A stretch of DNA of 64,000 nt, from NCBI GenBank assembly GCA_023525715.1, contig JAKNSD010000072.1, forward strand, positions 401,544 to 465,543, in the 5' to 3' direction. Below the pieces are notes generated by a model. It saw nothing but the letters and a program-made list of their open reading frames with translations, was not told the DNA's origin and searched no databases. This DNA is from Cichorium intybus. Taxonomy: Eukaryota > Streptophyta > Magnoliopsida > Asterales > Asteraceae. This document shows positions 1-10,254 of the stretch, one piece after another; the stretch's first letter is position 1; each line of letters begins with the position of its first letter. Made by a program: the position numbers and the translations under genes.

Positions 1-1182
1 CTTTGACATGATCAACATAAAGGTAACTTAAATTTCAGTTTGAAGTTTTAAAGATTGAATCAATTCTAGAATGTTCCTAGAACATGGCTTTTCATTCACG
101 CCTATTTGGGATGATTTTTTTCTTAATGGTCTTAATATGATGGTATAACACTTAATTTCTGTAGTGAAGTCACATATTCTTTCTCATGTATGCAGCAAAA
201 ATGGATTTCTTTTACGTATCTATGTAGCCATTTTTCATATTGATACCTGTTTATGCTATAGTTTACTAATTGGTTGCATAAATTTACAATGACTTGAAAA
301 CATGGCTTCATAAATTGCTAAAAATGTGTAAATTTTATTTAAGCACTAATTGCTTTTGTTCGTTTGTAAATTAAAAAAATAGATAAGGGTAGCATACTCA
401 TTTCATCTTTGACAAGGATGAAAACCGTACAAAATAATACCACAGGGATGGTCCGAGTTAAAACAGCGAGTCAGGGGTCAAACATGCAAACTGCCCCAAA
501 CCATAGGCACTATTTATGAAATTTACTCTAAAATATAATTGATAAAAAGTAATTGACAATTTTTTATAAGATACGATTATGTTTCCAAATGCAAGATATA
601 GCTTATGCTCTTAGAATATAGTCAAACTGAGATTCAGAGATTGAAATTTACTAACTCTTGCATGCCTGCTCTTTTTTGTAAGCATTTTTGTTTAGTCTTA
701 CAATGTTACTTTATTGAATCAATGAGGGCTATTTAATGTAGCATGTTATCCAATTCCCACTCCTTATAAATACATACACATACAAACATGTATTATTACT
801 CTTAATTACTTCAATATTTTTATATTTTTAGATCAAACTGGCTCTTCCAACAATCTGCAAACATGGATTTTTCTGTTAGAAGGGTACAAGACACAACAAA
901 ACTGGTAATGTATTTTTCAGTGGTCATCACTAAATTTTGAAGGGTGTTGAAGTTTATGATCAGGTAAAGCTTCCAATATCTCATTGAAATATGTGAAAAT
1001 AGAGTGTCACTGTGTATGATTATATCTAAAACTTACTCCTTGTAGGTTGAAAGTATCTATCCATCTTACAAAACAATGAAGTATGGTTTGATAGAACTAC
1101 AACCTAAAACAAACGAGGCCACGTGTGCAAAAAAACTACCAATATGATGAACGAGAGCCATCTTGCAATGAATTAGTCCAAT
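1..1182 (-). repeat. Orphan NLR 3' flank (paralogous copy A)
   Basis: This stretch has no gene of its own. It aligns by eye with the DNA just downstream (on the minus strand) of the two NLR genes: about 743-1182 matches 18922-19350, and scattered blocks of 260-740 match 51410-51720. Shared landmarks are the GCATGTTATCCAATTCCCAC block, a block ending in GGTTGAAAGTATCTATCC, and the AACGAGAGCCATC block. In the other copies this sequence runs on into an NLR coding region; here it stops at about 1182, where the truncated LTR of copia-A begins. I infer that an NLR once lay to the right and was lost. Confidence 0.8.
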
Positions 1183-1293
1183 AGCTGCCAAATCTTTTAT
1201 TCACGTAATGAAGTCAGTCCCAAAACATTAGGACCCTCTTACAAACAGCACTACACACACACACACACACACTAGTTAAAGCCACATTTAACA
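1183..1293 (-). repeat. copia-A 3' LTR, truncated
   Basis: It matches 5784-5893 of the 5' LTR: both carry AGCTGCCAAATCTTTTATTC near the left and end in GCCACATTTAACA. On the minus strand it starts TGTTAAATGTGGC. The distal part present in the other LTR (from 5735) is missing here. A short (AC)n microsatellite at about 1253-1272 lies inside this copy and not in the other, so it expanded after insertion. Confidence 0.85.
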
Positions 1294-1308
1294 AATCTCC
1301 ACCTTGGC
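1294..1308 (-). other. copia-A polypurine tract
   Basis: Read on the minus strand this is GCCAAGGTGGAGATT, immediately followed by the LTR start TGTTAA. This is the usual second-strand primer arrangement of Tnt1-like elements. Confidence 0.8.
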
Positions 1309-1337
1309 TTTAACTACTACAACATTAAAACTAAAAT

Positions 1338-2839
1338 TTACTTCCACCTATCAATGTTTAAAAGATCTAAACAATGTTTAAACTTTATCAAATGAACAGA
1401 TTTAGTTAGTGCATCAGCATGATTGTCCGCAGTTCTTATCTTCTTCAGTTGAACTCTTTTTTCCGAACGAATAAAGTGAGACCGAACATCTATATGTTTG
1501 GTCTTTTCATGTTGCACTTGATCCTTGGCAAGACAAATTGCACTCAAGCTGTCACATTACACAACAACTTGATCTTAATGAAACCCAAGGTCTCCAAGCA
1601 ACCCTTTTAGCCAAATTCCTTCTCTGCCTCCGTGAGCGCCATATATTTAGCCTCTGTTGTGGACAAAGCAACTGATGGCTACAATGTTGCTTTCCAACTT
1701 ACTAACGCATTTCGAACAACAAAAACATATCTAGTCAATGACCTCCTGGAATCCAGATCTGCTGCATAGTCTGAATCTGAATAACCAACCAACAAACAAT
1801 CTTCTTTTCCACCATTGATGAGACCCACATCTGCTGTACCTTTAAGGTAACAAAAATTCCTCTTTACAGCCACCCAATGATCTTTGCCAGGACAATACAT
1901 GTAACGAGAAACAACACTGACAGCATGAGCTATGTCAGGCCTGGTACAAACCATGACATACATTAGGCTTCCTACAGCACTAGAATAAGGAACCTTGCTC
2001 ATATACTCCACCTTATTTTCTGTTTGAGGAACTAACACATCAGACAACTTAACGTTCGATGATGAAGGTGTGTTCAAAGCTTTTGCTGAACTCATTCCAA
2101 ATCGAGACAAAATCTTCAATATATAACTTTTATGGGACAAGAAAAGCTTATGACCAGATCTGTCTCGAATAATTTCCATGCCAAGAATCCTTTGAGCATG
2201 CCCCAAATCCTTCATATCAAATTCTGAGTTGAGAAGTTGTTTCAACTTTATAATATCGGAAATATCTCGGGTAGCAACCAACATGTCGTCCACATAGAGT
2301 AGCAAATACACATATAAACCATCAATCCCTTTCTTATGATATATGCAGCAATCATAAGGACTTCTATTGAAACCACGACTTACCATAAAACTGTCAAATT
2401 GTTTATACCACTGTCTCGGGGACTGTGTTAATCCGTAAAGCGATCTCTTATGCTTACAAACATACTCCTCCTTTCCTTTAGCCACAAAGCCTCCGGTTGA
2501 TTCATATAAATCTCCTCTTCAAGCTCTCCATGTAAGAAAGCCGTTTTTACATCTAATGCTACAATTCTAAGTTCTTTTATGCCACAAGTGCTAAGAACAC
2601 TCTAATAGAGGTATGACACACCACAGGTAAGAATATCTCATTTTCAGATCCGGATGCCCCGTTTTTCGCTTATAAATCCCCTTACAAGTGACCACTTTTC
2701 TACCTTGCGGTAACTTTACTAATTCCCAAGTTCGATTCTTATGAAGAGACTTCATCTCTTCACTCATGGCTGCAATCCACACATCAGAATCTTTATTTGT
2801 AATCGCTTCTTTATAAGTGGCGGGTTCAGCAAAATTCAT
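1338..2839 (-). pseudogene. copia-A reverse transcriptase and RNase H remnant
   Basis: The longest open piece (1679-2485, 268 codons) carries the RT block with the active-site string YVDD in LLLYVDDMLVAT, the SLYGLTQSPRQWY region, and the start of RNase H (GYSDSDY). A piece at 2591-2839 holds the N-terminal RT segment (EEMKSLHKNRTWELV), and one at 1338-1547 holds the RNase H end (KHIDVRSHFIRS and the NHADALTK motif). The pieces lie in different frames, so at least two frameshifts separate them. In an intact element these domains copy the RNA genome to DNA in virus-like particles. Here they are non-functional. Confidence 0.88.
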
Positions 2840-3193
2840 TTCTTCAGCAACTTAAAGAGCATATGCCACCATATCATCAAAACCAAAACGTCTTGGCTTA
2901 TTAACTTCCCGTTATGGCTTATCCAAGGCTATAGACTTAAACTCTTCATTATTACTTTGCTTCTCGGTTACAACAGGTTCTGGTCTAGAAGAGTTAACAG
3001 GTTGGTCTGGAGAGTTTTCATCTTCACTAGCATTATTTACTTCAAACTCCACCTGTTCGGATCCTTTTTCTTCTTGACCAATCGTAGTAGATGAATACTT
3101 CATGCCATGTAACATGTTGTCCTCATCAAATATTACATCTCTACTATGAATAACCTTTCTTTTATCAAGTGACCAACTCTATAGCCCTTTATT
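2840..3193 (-). pseudogene. copia-A linker between integrase and reverse transcriptase
   Basis: A fragment of 67 codons (2912-3115) is acidic and Ser/Asn/Glu-rich (for example SEDENSPDQPVNSSRPE), typical of the variable linker joining integrase to RT in copia polyproteins. Frame breaks flank it. No domain is expected here. Confidence 0.6.
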
Positions 3194-3921
3194 CTAACTC
3201 CATATCCCATAAACAGTCCCTTCTTTGATCTTGGTTCTAGTTTTCTCTTCACTAACATGATAATATGTGGGACAACCAAATACTGTTAAGTTTGAGTAAT
3301 TAGCTGGCTTATCGGGCCACACTTCAAATGGAGTCTTGCAACCGATTGCAGTAGCTGGAGATTTGTTGATCAGATAACAGACTGTATTAAAGCTTCTGCC
3401 CAAAAAATCCTAGTTAACCCGACATTAGACAACACACATCTCACTCTCTCCAACAATGTCCGATTCATTCTCTTGGCCACCCCATTTTGCTGTGGAGTGT
3501 GTCTCATCGTGTGATGCCTTGCAATTCCTTCAACTTTACAAAAACAATCAAAATCACTAGAGAAAAACTCTAGTCCATTGCCAGTTCGTAATCTCTTAAT
3601 CTTCTTTCCAACTAGGTTTTCGATGAGAACTTTCCAATCTTTAAAGTTTCCTAGTGACTCACTTTTGTGCTTCATGATGAAAACTTAAGTCATTCTAGAA
3701 AAATCATCAATGATTGAGAGAAAATAACGTGCACCACCAAGCAAAGGAACAAATGCAGGACCCCAACAATCAGCATGCAAATAGTTTAAAGTTGACTTGG
3801 TTATGTGAACGGCTTTAGCAAAGCTTACCCTATTTTGTTTTCTAAAGATGCAATGTTCACAAAACCCAATCTCGGCCACCTTATGACCTCCAAGAAGCCC
3901 CTCCTTGCTGAGAACCAGCAT
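3194..3921 (-). pseudogene. copia-A integrase remnant, catalytic residues lost
   Basis: Three open pieces cover the integrase. The first (3685-3921) has the Cys pair of the zinc-binding domain (CEHC) and the first catalytic Asp in LHADCWGPA, followed by IDDFSR. The second (3370-3675) has LRTGNGLEF, where the family normally has Asp before NG, and PQQNGVAKRMNRT, where the catalytic Glu is replaced by Lys. The third (3194-3403) has the NKSPATAIGCKTPFEVW region and a conserved FGCPTYYHV. Two of three catalytic acids are substituted, besides the frameshifts, so strand transfer could not occur. Confidence 0.85.
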
Positions 3922-3936
3922 GCCTTTTTACTGACG

Positions 3937-4043
3937 TGTCCCAGCCTCATGTACCATAATTGAGTCAGTTTTGACTCATTTTCACTAGAATGTGTCCCAG
4001 CCTCATGTGCCATTGAGTCAGTTTTGACTCATTTTCACTAGAA
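3937..4043. repeat. Imperfect tandem duplication of about 55 bp inside copia-A
   Basis: The block GTGTCCCAGCCTCATGT through TTTTCACTAGAA occurs twice back to back, with a small indel (ATAAT) in one copy. It duplicates the pre-integrase motif, so MRLGH is encoded twice (around 3950 and 4000). Confidence 0.85.
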
Positions 4044-4216
4044 TTCTGAACTGAAGCTGCTGTCCCAACGACTGTGCTTCTTTCAAGTACATACAATGTA
4101 CTGTTCTTGACTCCTTTCATTACCACTAAAGCCCCCTTTGTGACCCTTATCACACCAGCTCCACCATTATACTTAAACCATTTTGAGTCGAGCACTCCCA
4201 AAGAGATTAAGTTCTT

Positions 4217-4447
4217 CTATAAACCGGGCACATGACAAACATTAATCAAAGTTTTAACAGTCCTATCATTCATTCTAATAGTAACTGATCCTATTCCAAA
4301 AACACTACAAGACATATCATTTCCCATCAGCACATTTCCAGTTGAAACTTTATCATTGGAATTGAACCAGTCCCTTCGTGATGTCATATGGTAAGAACAC
4401 ACAGAATCAAGAACCCAAACATCTAATTGACCTCTACAATCAGCCAC
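4217..4447 (-). pseudogene. copia-A aspartic protease remnant
   Basis: The 76-codon piece begins near the WVLDS motif that opens copia proteases. The family's catalytic Asp-Ser/Thr-Gly triad reads Asp-Ser-Val here, and the following CSYHMTSRRDWF is well conserved. The Gly loss alone probably inactivates the enzyme, which normally cleaves the Gag-Pol polyprotein. Confidence 0.78.
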
Positions 4448-4449
4448 CG

Positions 4450-5480
4450 AAGCACCAAAGCAGCCTCTGATTCAGAATCAGCTTTTGCAACTGCAACATC
4501 TCTTTTCCCTTTAATTCCGTACACTCTCTCTTCTAGTGACCAAGGTTCTTTACAGTAGACAGTAGTGACAAACATCATTAGAGTTCCCATTTGAGACTCT
4601 ATTCTTTGATCTTGAACAGCCCTTTCCCTTCCAATTCCCTTTCCCCTTATCTCTCCCTCTATTCTTGCCTCTATCTCTATCTTCATTCACCACAGATAAG
4701 CCTACTGACTGGCCATCAGAACTGTTACCGTAGGCCTTATGTTGAAGCTCTCTTAAGCATAGACTTGATCGGGCTTCTTCCATGGTAATTGTGTCTCTAC
4801 CAACCACAAATGAATTGACAAAATTATCATATGAGGTGGGCAAAGAAACCAGTAAGATGAGTGCAACATCCCCGTCTTCAATCTTGACATCGACATTCTT
4901 GAGGTCTATAAGAATGGAGTTCAACTCGTCCAAATGCTCCTTCAACGCCATTCCATCCTTCATACGTAAAGAGAATAATCTTTGTTTCAACAACAAGTTG
5001 TTAGTTAAAGACTTGGTCATGTAAAGACTCCAGTTTCAACCATAGACTTGCAGCAGTTTATTCATCAGCAACTTCATAAATGACTTCATCTGCCAGAGAC
5101 AAGATAGTAGAGTAAGCCTTCTCATCTTGCTGCGTGAAGTCTGATTCAACCAATCATTTAGGTCTCTCACCAGCCAATAGAGTCCAAATGCCTTGTTGCT
5201 TTAGTAAGGCTCTCATCTTGATTCTCCACAAGTTGAAGTTATTTTTCCCAGTAAACTTGTTTTTCTTGATCATTTGTGAGGGCATCATCTTTCAAATATT
5301 GAGAGATTTGTGATTCTTAAACCAACAATGAGTAATCAGACACAATCAACCTCCAATTGAGCCGATGACTAAATTTATTTCTCACAAACAAGGAAATCGT
5401 GAATCGGTTGTGGAGCAATCGTTGAGTCAGGACTTCGACAAACACGCTCCACCTTAAATCGCACACCGTCAATTTGCAAT
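4450..5480 (-). pseudogene. copia-A gag remnant
   Basis: The 4550-5020 piece shows the UBN2-type Gag core (LKEHLDELNSILIDLKN and SLPTSYDNFV) followed by a Gly/Lys/Arg-rich tail and the start of a CCHC zinc knuckle (CHYC). The knuckle continues in another frame (4423-4686). Upstream of 5020 the frame is broken and I can only see scattered similarity. Bases 4913-4944 of this region recur exactly at 15434-15465. Confidence 0.8.
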
Positions 5481-5718
5481 TCAAACAAAGAATAGAGAAA
5501 TTGACCAGGAAGAAGAATCATTTATGTAGACTAAATGATTCAGGAGGGATCGAGAATGATTTCTTAACCGGAATCAGTCGAGATCTGCAATGAATCACCT
5601 CAACGGAAGGAGATCTCAAATCGTTTGAGACAACACAAATCGATCATCGAAACGGAACATGAACACATAATCGATTTTGGGGAATTCAAGACTCGTCAGT
5701 GTATCTATGATTTTTCTA

Positions 5719-5731
5719 GGCTCTGATACCA
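5719..5731 (-). other. copia-A primer-binding site
   Basis: On the minus strand it reads TGGTATCAGAGCC, complementary to the 3' end of plant initiator tRNA-Met, three bases inside the 5' LTR. It fixes the LTR boundary at 5735. Confidence 0.9.
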
Positions 5732-5734
5732 GTT

Positions 5735-5893
5735 TGTTAAGAACTGAAAGAACGAAAAAGATGAGATAGAGTCAAAATAGCTGCCAAATCTTTTATTCAC
5801 GAAAAAGATGAGTCAGTTCCAAAATTTTAGGACCCTCCTTATTTATAGGTACAAACAGCACTGCACCTACACTAGTTAAAGCCACATTTAACA
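5735..5893 (-). repeat. copia-A 5' LTR
   Basis: A 159-bp LTR with plus-strand ends TGTTAAGAAC and CATTTAACA (TG...CA). It is supported by the adjacent primer-binding site and by similarity to 1183-1293. Confidence 0.85.
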
Positions 5894-6470
5894 TAATTAA
5901 ACTAGCATTCCAACAACTAAACGGTATCCCTTGAAGAACACCACAATGCTAAAGAGATTCATAATCTATTTGTTTCAAAGTTACAATTTCTTAAAAAATT
6001 TGAAAAAAATTGCTAAAATTTTGAAAATGAGATTTTTTTTGCAAAAATTCTCAACACTACTCTATATCTTTTTCGACCGTCCCATCTTACAATTAAAATC
6101 GTTCAACGTCCCGTTGTACATAAAAAATTCAAAACAAAGGGAGAAAAAGAGTTACCTCTTAGGACGATGAATGCTTGAATCACGAGATCAATAGTAACAT
6201 AACAGGATTGGTCGTTCGTACCATCTTTGATGAAGTTCCGGGAGTCGGGGCGCAGCAGTAAACACGCCGGCATAACACACGTGCATGGGTACCATGACCC
6301 CACACTTGCGTTATGCAACTCCCTCGTGTTGGATTCTCAATCATATTCGTAATTGGATCATGCACATGCAAAAAAAAAAACACTAAAAGAAAACATGTAA
6401 TATACGAAAGTTGAAATTTTATACAAAAGTTGTACTACATCAAAAGAAAACAGAAAAAAAAATTGTATTG
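5894..6470. other. Unassigned sequence right of copia-A
   Basis: AT-rich with poly-A/T runs. Two overlapping short minus-strand frames at 6103-6383 read through a more GC-rich segment, but I do not recognise any domain. It has no counterpart in the second duplicated unit, where it is deleted. Confidence 0.5.
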
Positions 6471-6870
6471 TCACTCCTCATCCTCGTCGCCATGCTGCGT
6501 TCCCGATGGTCCAGCACCACTAGCTTGTGTTGTCGGGAATGGCGGTGTCTTCCTAATGCCTATATGTAGCATGATCATACGCTGAGTCTCTGCCAACAAT
6601 CTCTGCTGGGCTCGAATCTCGGCCACATCAGCTACCAATCCAGCCTGAGTGGCCTCTATCCTGGTCAGTATATCTCGCAATGTGGCCTGGGCGTGTGACG
6701 GCTGCTACTCGGCCTCTGGTAGTGGCTGAATCGGTGGTGGCGCCTCTACTCTCCTCCTCCTCCTCTGCAACTTAGCTGCAGCAGGTATCTCATCCTGCTC
6801 AGCTTCGGGGCCGACTGGCGCAATCACCGTCGCTAACTCGTGCTCACCCAGTAGTATCGATATCTGAAGT
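6471..6870 (-). pseudogene. C-terminal remnant of a transposon-type protein
   Basis: This GC-rich island is read on the minus strand: an acidic/Pro-rich stretch, a run of five Arg, a Pro-rich patch, one in-frame TAG at about 6708-6710, then a heptad-like helix (RDILTRIEATQAGLVADVAE) and an acidic tail (GDEDEE) ending at 6471. The layout resembles the C-terminus of the large ORF1-like proteins carried by some plant gypsy/Athila-type elements. That identification is from general appearance only. It could equally be a fragment of an unrelated gene. Confidence 0.4.
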
Positions 6871-6927
6871 TTTTATCTATTATGTAAACACAAGTTTGAA
6901 TGAACAAATACAAGACATTTAGCCTTC

Positions 6928-9900
6928 CATGTTCCAACCTATTCCTTCTTTTGCATGAATCTTTTCAAATACACACTTCAATATTTAATCATTATTATTT
7001 ACGAAAGCATTTGAAAATTGAAACATTTTATAACATTTGGTCAAGAACATTCTGTCAACAAAAACATTTGAATATGTCACATTCTATAAAGAACATTCTC
7101 ATTTACTAGAAATTGAGAAATACAGATTACTAGAAATTTCAGAGAAATTGCATTCTGAATCGACACAATTTCAAGCACATTCTGAATCTGTTAACACAAT
7201 CTGATTGCAATTACAATTCTTCCAAAGAAATTCTGTTACTAAAATCAATCCGGGGCCAACATTCGGGAATCTGTGAAGCACATTATGAACAAACAACTGC
7301 TTCTTACCTTAAATCAACTACGTCTTGTGGAATCAGGAATCTGTAGCTGAAATCGGAATCCCCAAATCGGAAACCGCTAACAGGTAACAACTTCACTTGG
7401 AATCGGGATTCTGCAGCCACTGGAATCGAAAAATTGGCACAGGGTTTTACCGGAACCGTTATTCTACAGCTAAGTGCGTTTCTTGACTTTCTTCATTCAA
7501 CACTTGACCTGATCTGGAATTGCTTGTCGTGGAGGTTGGAATCGCTTTGAGAAATTACCAAAATTAGGGAATGTCTGAATCGAAGTGCAATTAAGCCCAA
7601 GTTGATTAAAACCTAACAGTAACTTAAGTTCAATACAACGGTCCAACCGGTTTTTCAATGGGTTTACCAAACTGGTTCAACAGTTTTTTTTAAGAAACCG
7701 ACCGATTCGATCCAGCTCAAAAATAGCCGAAAAAGTCAGGGGTGATCGACCCGTTGTCCTCCCCGGATCACAGTCCAACCGTTAGGTTGAACCGGGTTTT
7801 CAAACATTGGCCAGCAGCTTACCTTTCCACTATCTATCCATGAAATATGGATTCAATGGATTCAGATTTTTTTCGACCCGATCTAGACACGATACACAAT
7901 AGATTCACTTATATGGATCAAACTTAAGTTTTAATATAATATTGTCCATCCTCTTCTCTCATTTCAAACTAGGAGGTTTTCTTATATAATATACTAGAAA
8001 GGTTTTTGGATCATGCTAAAACAGTGCCTTGGCGATGGTAAATAAAAGGACTTCTTAATGTAGAAATAGACAACCAAGCGTGTTGCTTCCTTGTGAAGTA
8101 GACAGGCAATATGGTGAATAGAATTCATTAATTAAAATTAAAATTAAAAGTATAGCTTTAAATAAATAAGGTCGCGTTTGTTTTCTCTATACAACTTGAA
8201 ATACTAAAAAACAATCATCAAAATTAATTGTAGGATCACAATTTTGAACTAAATATGTATAAAGATTGAATATTATTCAAATATTCATTTAGGTCTCGAC
8301 AATTTTTATTTTTGTTCAATTTAGGCATTAAACTTGTTGATGACCTATAAAAAAGGTGACATGTTTTTTTTCTTGGTTTCACTGGTAACCTATACCGCGT
8401 CATCCACTTCAACTTCCATTTGGATTTAATCACCATTATTTAATTTTTTTATTGCAAAAACAAATATTGAATTAAGTTGTCTCGCGCTTTCTTAGAAAGC
8501 CATACCCAAAAGCAATATCATCCAAAATGATTTTGAAGGTATGATCTTGAAAACCAATTCCATGAGCATGAGCACAATCTCTATTTCTCTCTTCTTAATT
8601 TCACGATGACACACACATACACACACCTCGTAGGTGCATGTGCCCTACCCGAATATGATTGTAACCATCTATTTATCCATTTGACCCGTGTTCTTCTTTT
8701 ATTAAACCCTATAACTAATTAATACCTTGGTACTTAAATTAGTAAAAGATGTTGCACTTTGAAAAGTTAATATTGCACTATATTAAGAAGTTATACCATT
8801 TACAAGATTGAATTTCAAAGTTATGGTAAATAACAAATTCCAAGTTGGCTATATTCAACTCTCAAATCTCTTTACATCCAAACAAACAAACATTATTCGG
8901 AATAGACACACTTCTCATATACTCAAACACATGGATGCCTCTTTTGTCGCCAAATTCAAAACCCTCTACTTTGTGCCTCACTGCCATTACCTTAGACGCA
9001 ATAGTTGCAACATTCACACTTTTCATGTTACTCAAATGAGGTTGTTATAAAATGCGCAACTGTTGAAGTTGTTAAACGTGTATAAGGAAAAATAAATAAA
9101 GGTTTGATAGATATTTTTAGTGCAATTGGGGATATAATGTTGAAGCCCGTGAGAAGAAAAATTGAGAAACAACTGAGAGGCGTCAGTCGATTTGAGGGCC
9201 GAAAAACGGTGACAATTGGGCAGAAAAATGGCTGAGGCCTGAGGGGCGTCTATTGATCCGACAAGATGGTCGTTGGGAAGGGGATGTTTGGGATTGCTTA
9301 TTGAATTAAAAAAATTTCTATTATAATGGTGGTAAAAATAGTTAATATGGACCAACATCGATGGCAAATATAGTTCTTAAAAGTGTTAGGATTAGTTTTT
9401 GTGGCGACAATAATCAATAACTCAATTAATTCTGTTTTTAAAAATGTTTTATTTAGTTTATATACATTAAATAACAAAAAAATAGCCAGATTAGATGAGT
9501 AAGTTAAATGAAACAAATTATGATAATTCAAATTTAAAAACTACTAAATGTTTCAATTAATCAAGTGGTGGATGGTTTTCAAATTTTTTTTAAAATAATT
9601 CAAAAAGTATTTTAAAATATATTTTTAGCTTTATCAAACTATTTTTATATAAAAATCATTAAGTCAATAAAATTTCATTACTATTAACTTTTTAAAAAGT
9701 CAATAATCATATCCAAACATCCAACCTCGATTAATGAAAATGGGTCGAAGACATGACCGGCCCAAGCCCAAGGAAACTTGGGTAATGATCGATTTGTATG
9801 AAGCAATTATGAGAAGTATGTATTTGGGCCAAAACATGTTGATCCACAAAACAGTTCAGTCCATGAGTCCAACTGAAAAGGGAAGTGTCGACGAGTGTTC

Positions 9901-10107
9901 ACATGGTTAAACTCGGTAAATCAAAAAAGTAGGACGGATTGGGGATTTTGAAATTAGTGCTAAATTGAAGACCAGGAGACGCAAATTACATCCATTATAC
10001 CAATCACTTCGCTTTCTTCACGATCACACAGTCTTTACGTATCAGTTGGAGCAAAGTAGCAACGCTACAATGATAACTTGTCTTCCTTACTTACCTGCTG
10101 TTGTTTG
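6928..10107. repeat. Tandemly duplicated unit, copy 1 (left part)
   Basis: It aligns nearly base for base with 15466-18280, with scattered substitutions and indels. Unit 1 carries extra blocks relative to unit 2, notably about 196 bp at 7679-7874 (bounded by TTC microhomology) and about 85 bp around 7440-7530. No coding region is convincing: short frames such as 8808-9050 occur in both copies but show no domain and no coding constraint. The stretch is a mosaic of AT-rich DNA, so I regard it as noncoding. Confidence 0.9.
10103..10107. other. copia-B target-site duplication (left)
   Basis: GTTTG, repeated at 14743-14747. The unoccupied site survives once at 18276-18280 in the second unit. Confidence 0.97.
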
Positions 10108-10254
10108 TGAAGATTGGTATATTTCCAATACTTCCCTCATACAATGATACACGAGAGTACATATACACAAGAGAATGGGCCTAGATAAATAAGGCTTGGG
10201 CTAAACAAATATAAAGCTAACAACAAATATATACATAAGTGTGGTATGCTAACA
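10108..10254 (-). repeat. copia-B 3' LTR
   Basis: 147 bp, TGAAGATTGG...GTATGCTAACA. It is identical to the other LTR except for one C/G difference (CTTCCCTC here, CTTGCCTC there). Confidence 0.97.

Larger units (their letters stand above)
1183..5893 (-). mobile_element. copia-A: decayed Tnt1/Tork-like Ty1/copia retrotransposon
   Basis: A 4.7-kb element read on the minus strand in the order 5' LTR (right end), primer-binding site, gag, protease, integrase, reverse transcriptase, RNase H, polypurine tract, 3' LTR (left end). That order is diagnostic of Ty1/copia. The reading frame is broken many times and key catalytic residues are lost, so it cannot code for a working machinery. The LTRs are very short (about 159 bp). 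The right LTR looks complete; the left one lacks about its last 50 bp where it meets the NLR flank. No target-site duplication can be recognised because the left junction is deleted. Confidence 0.88.
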
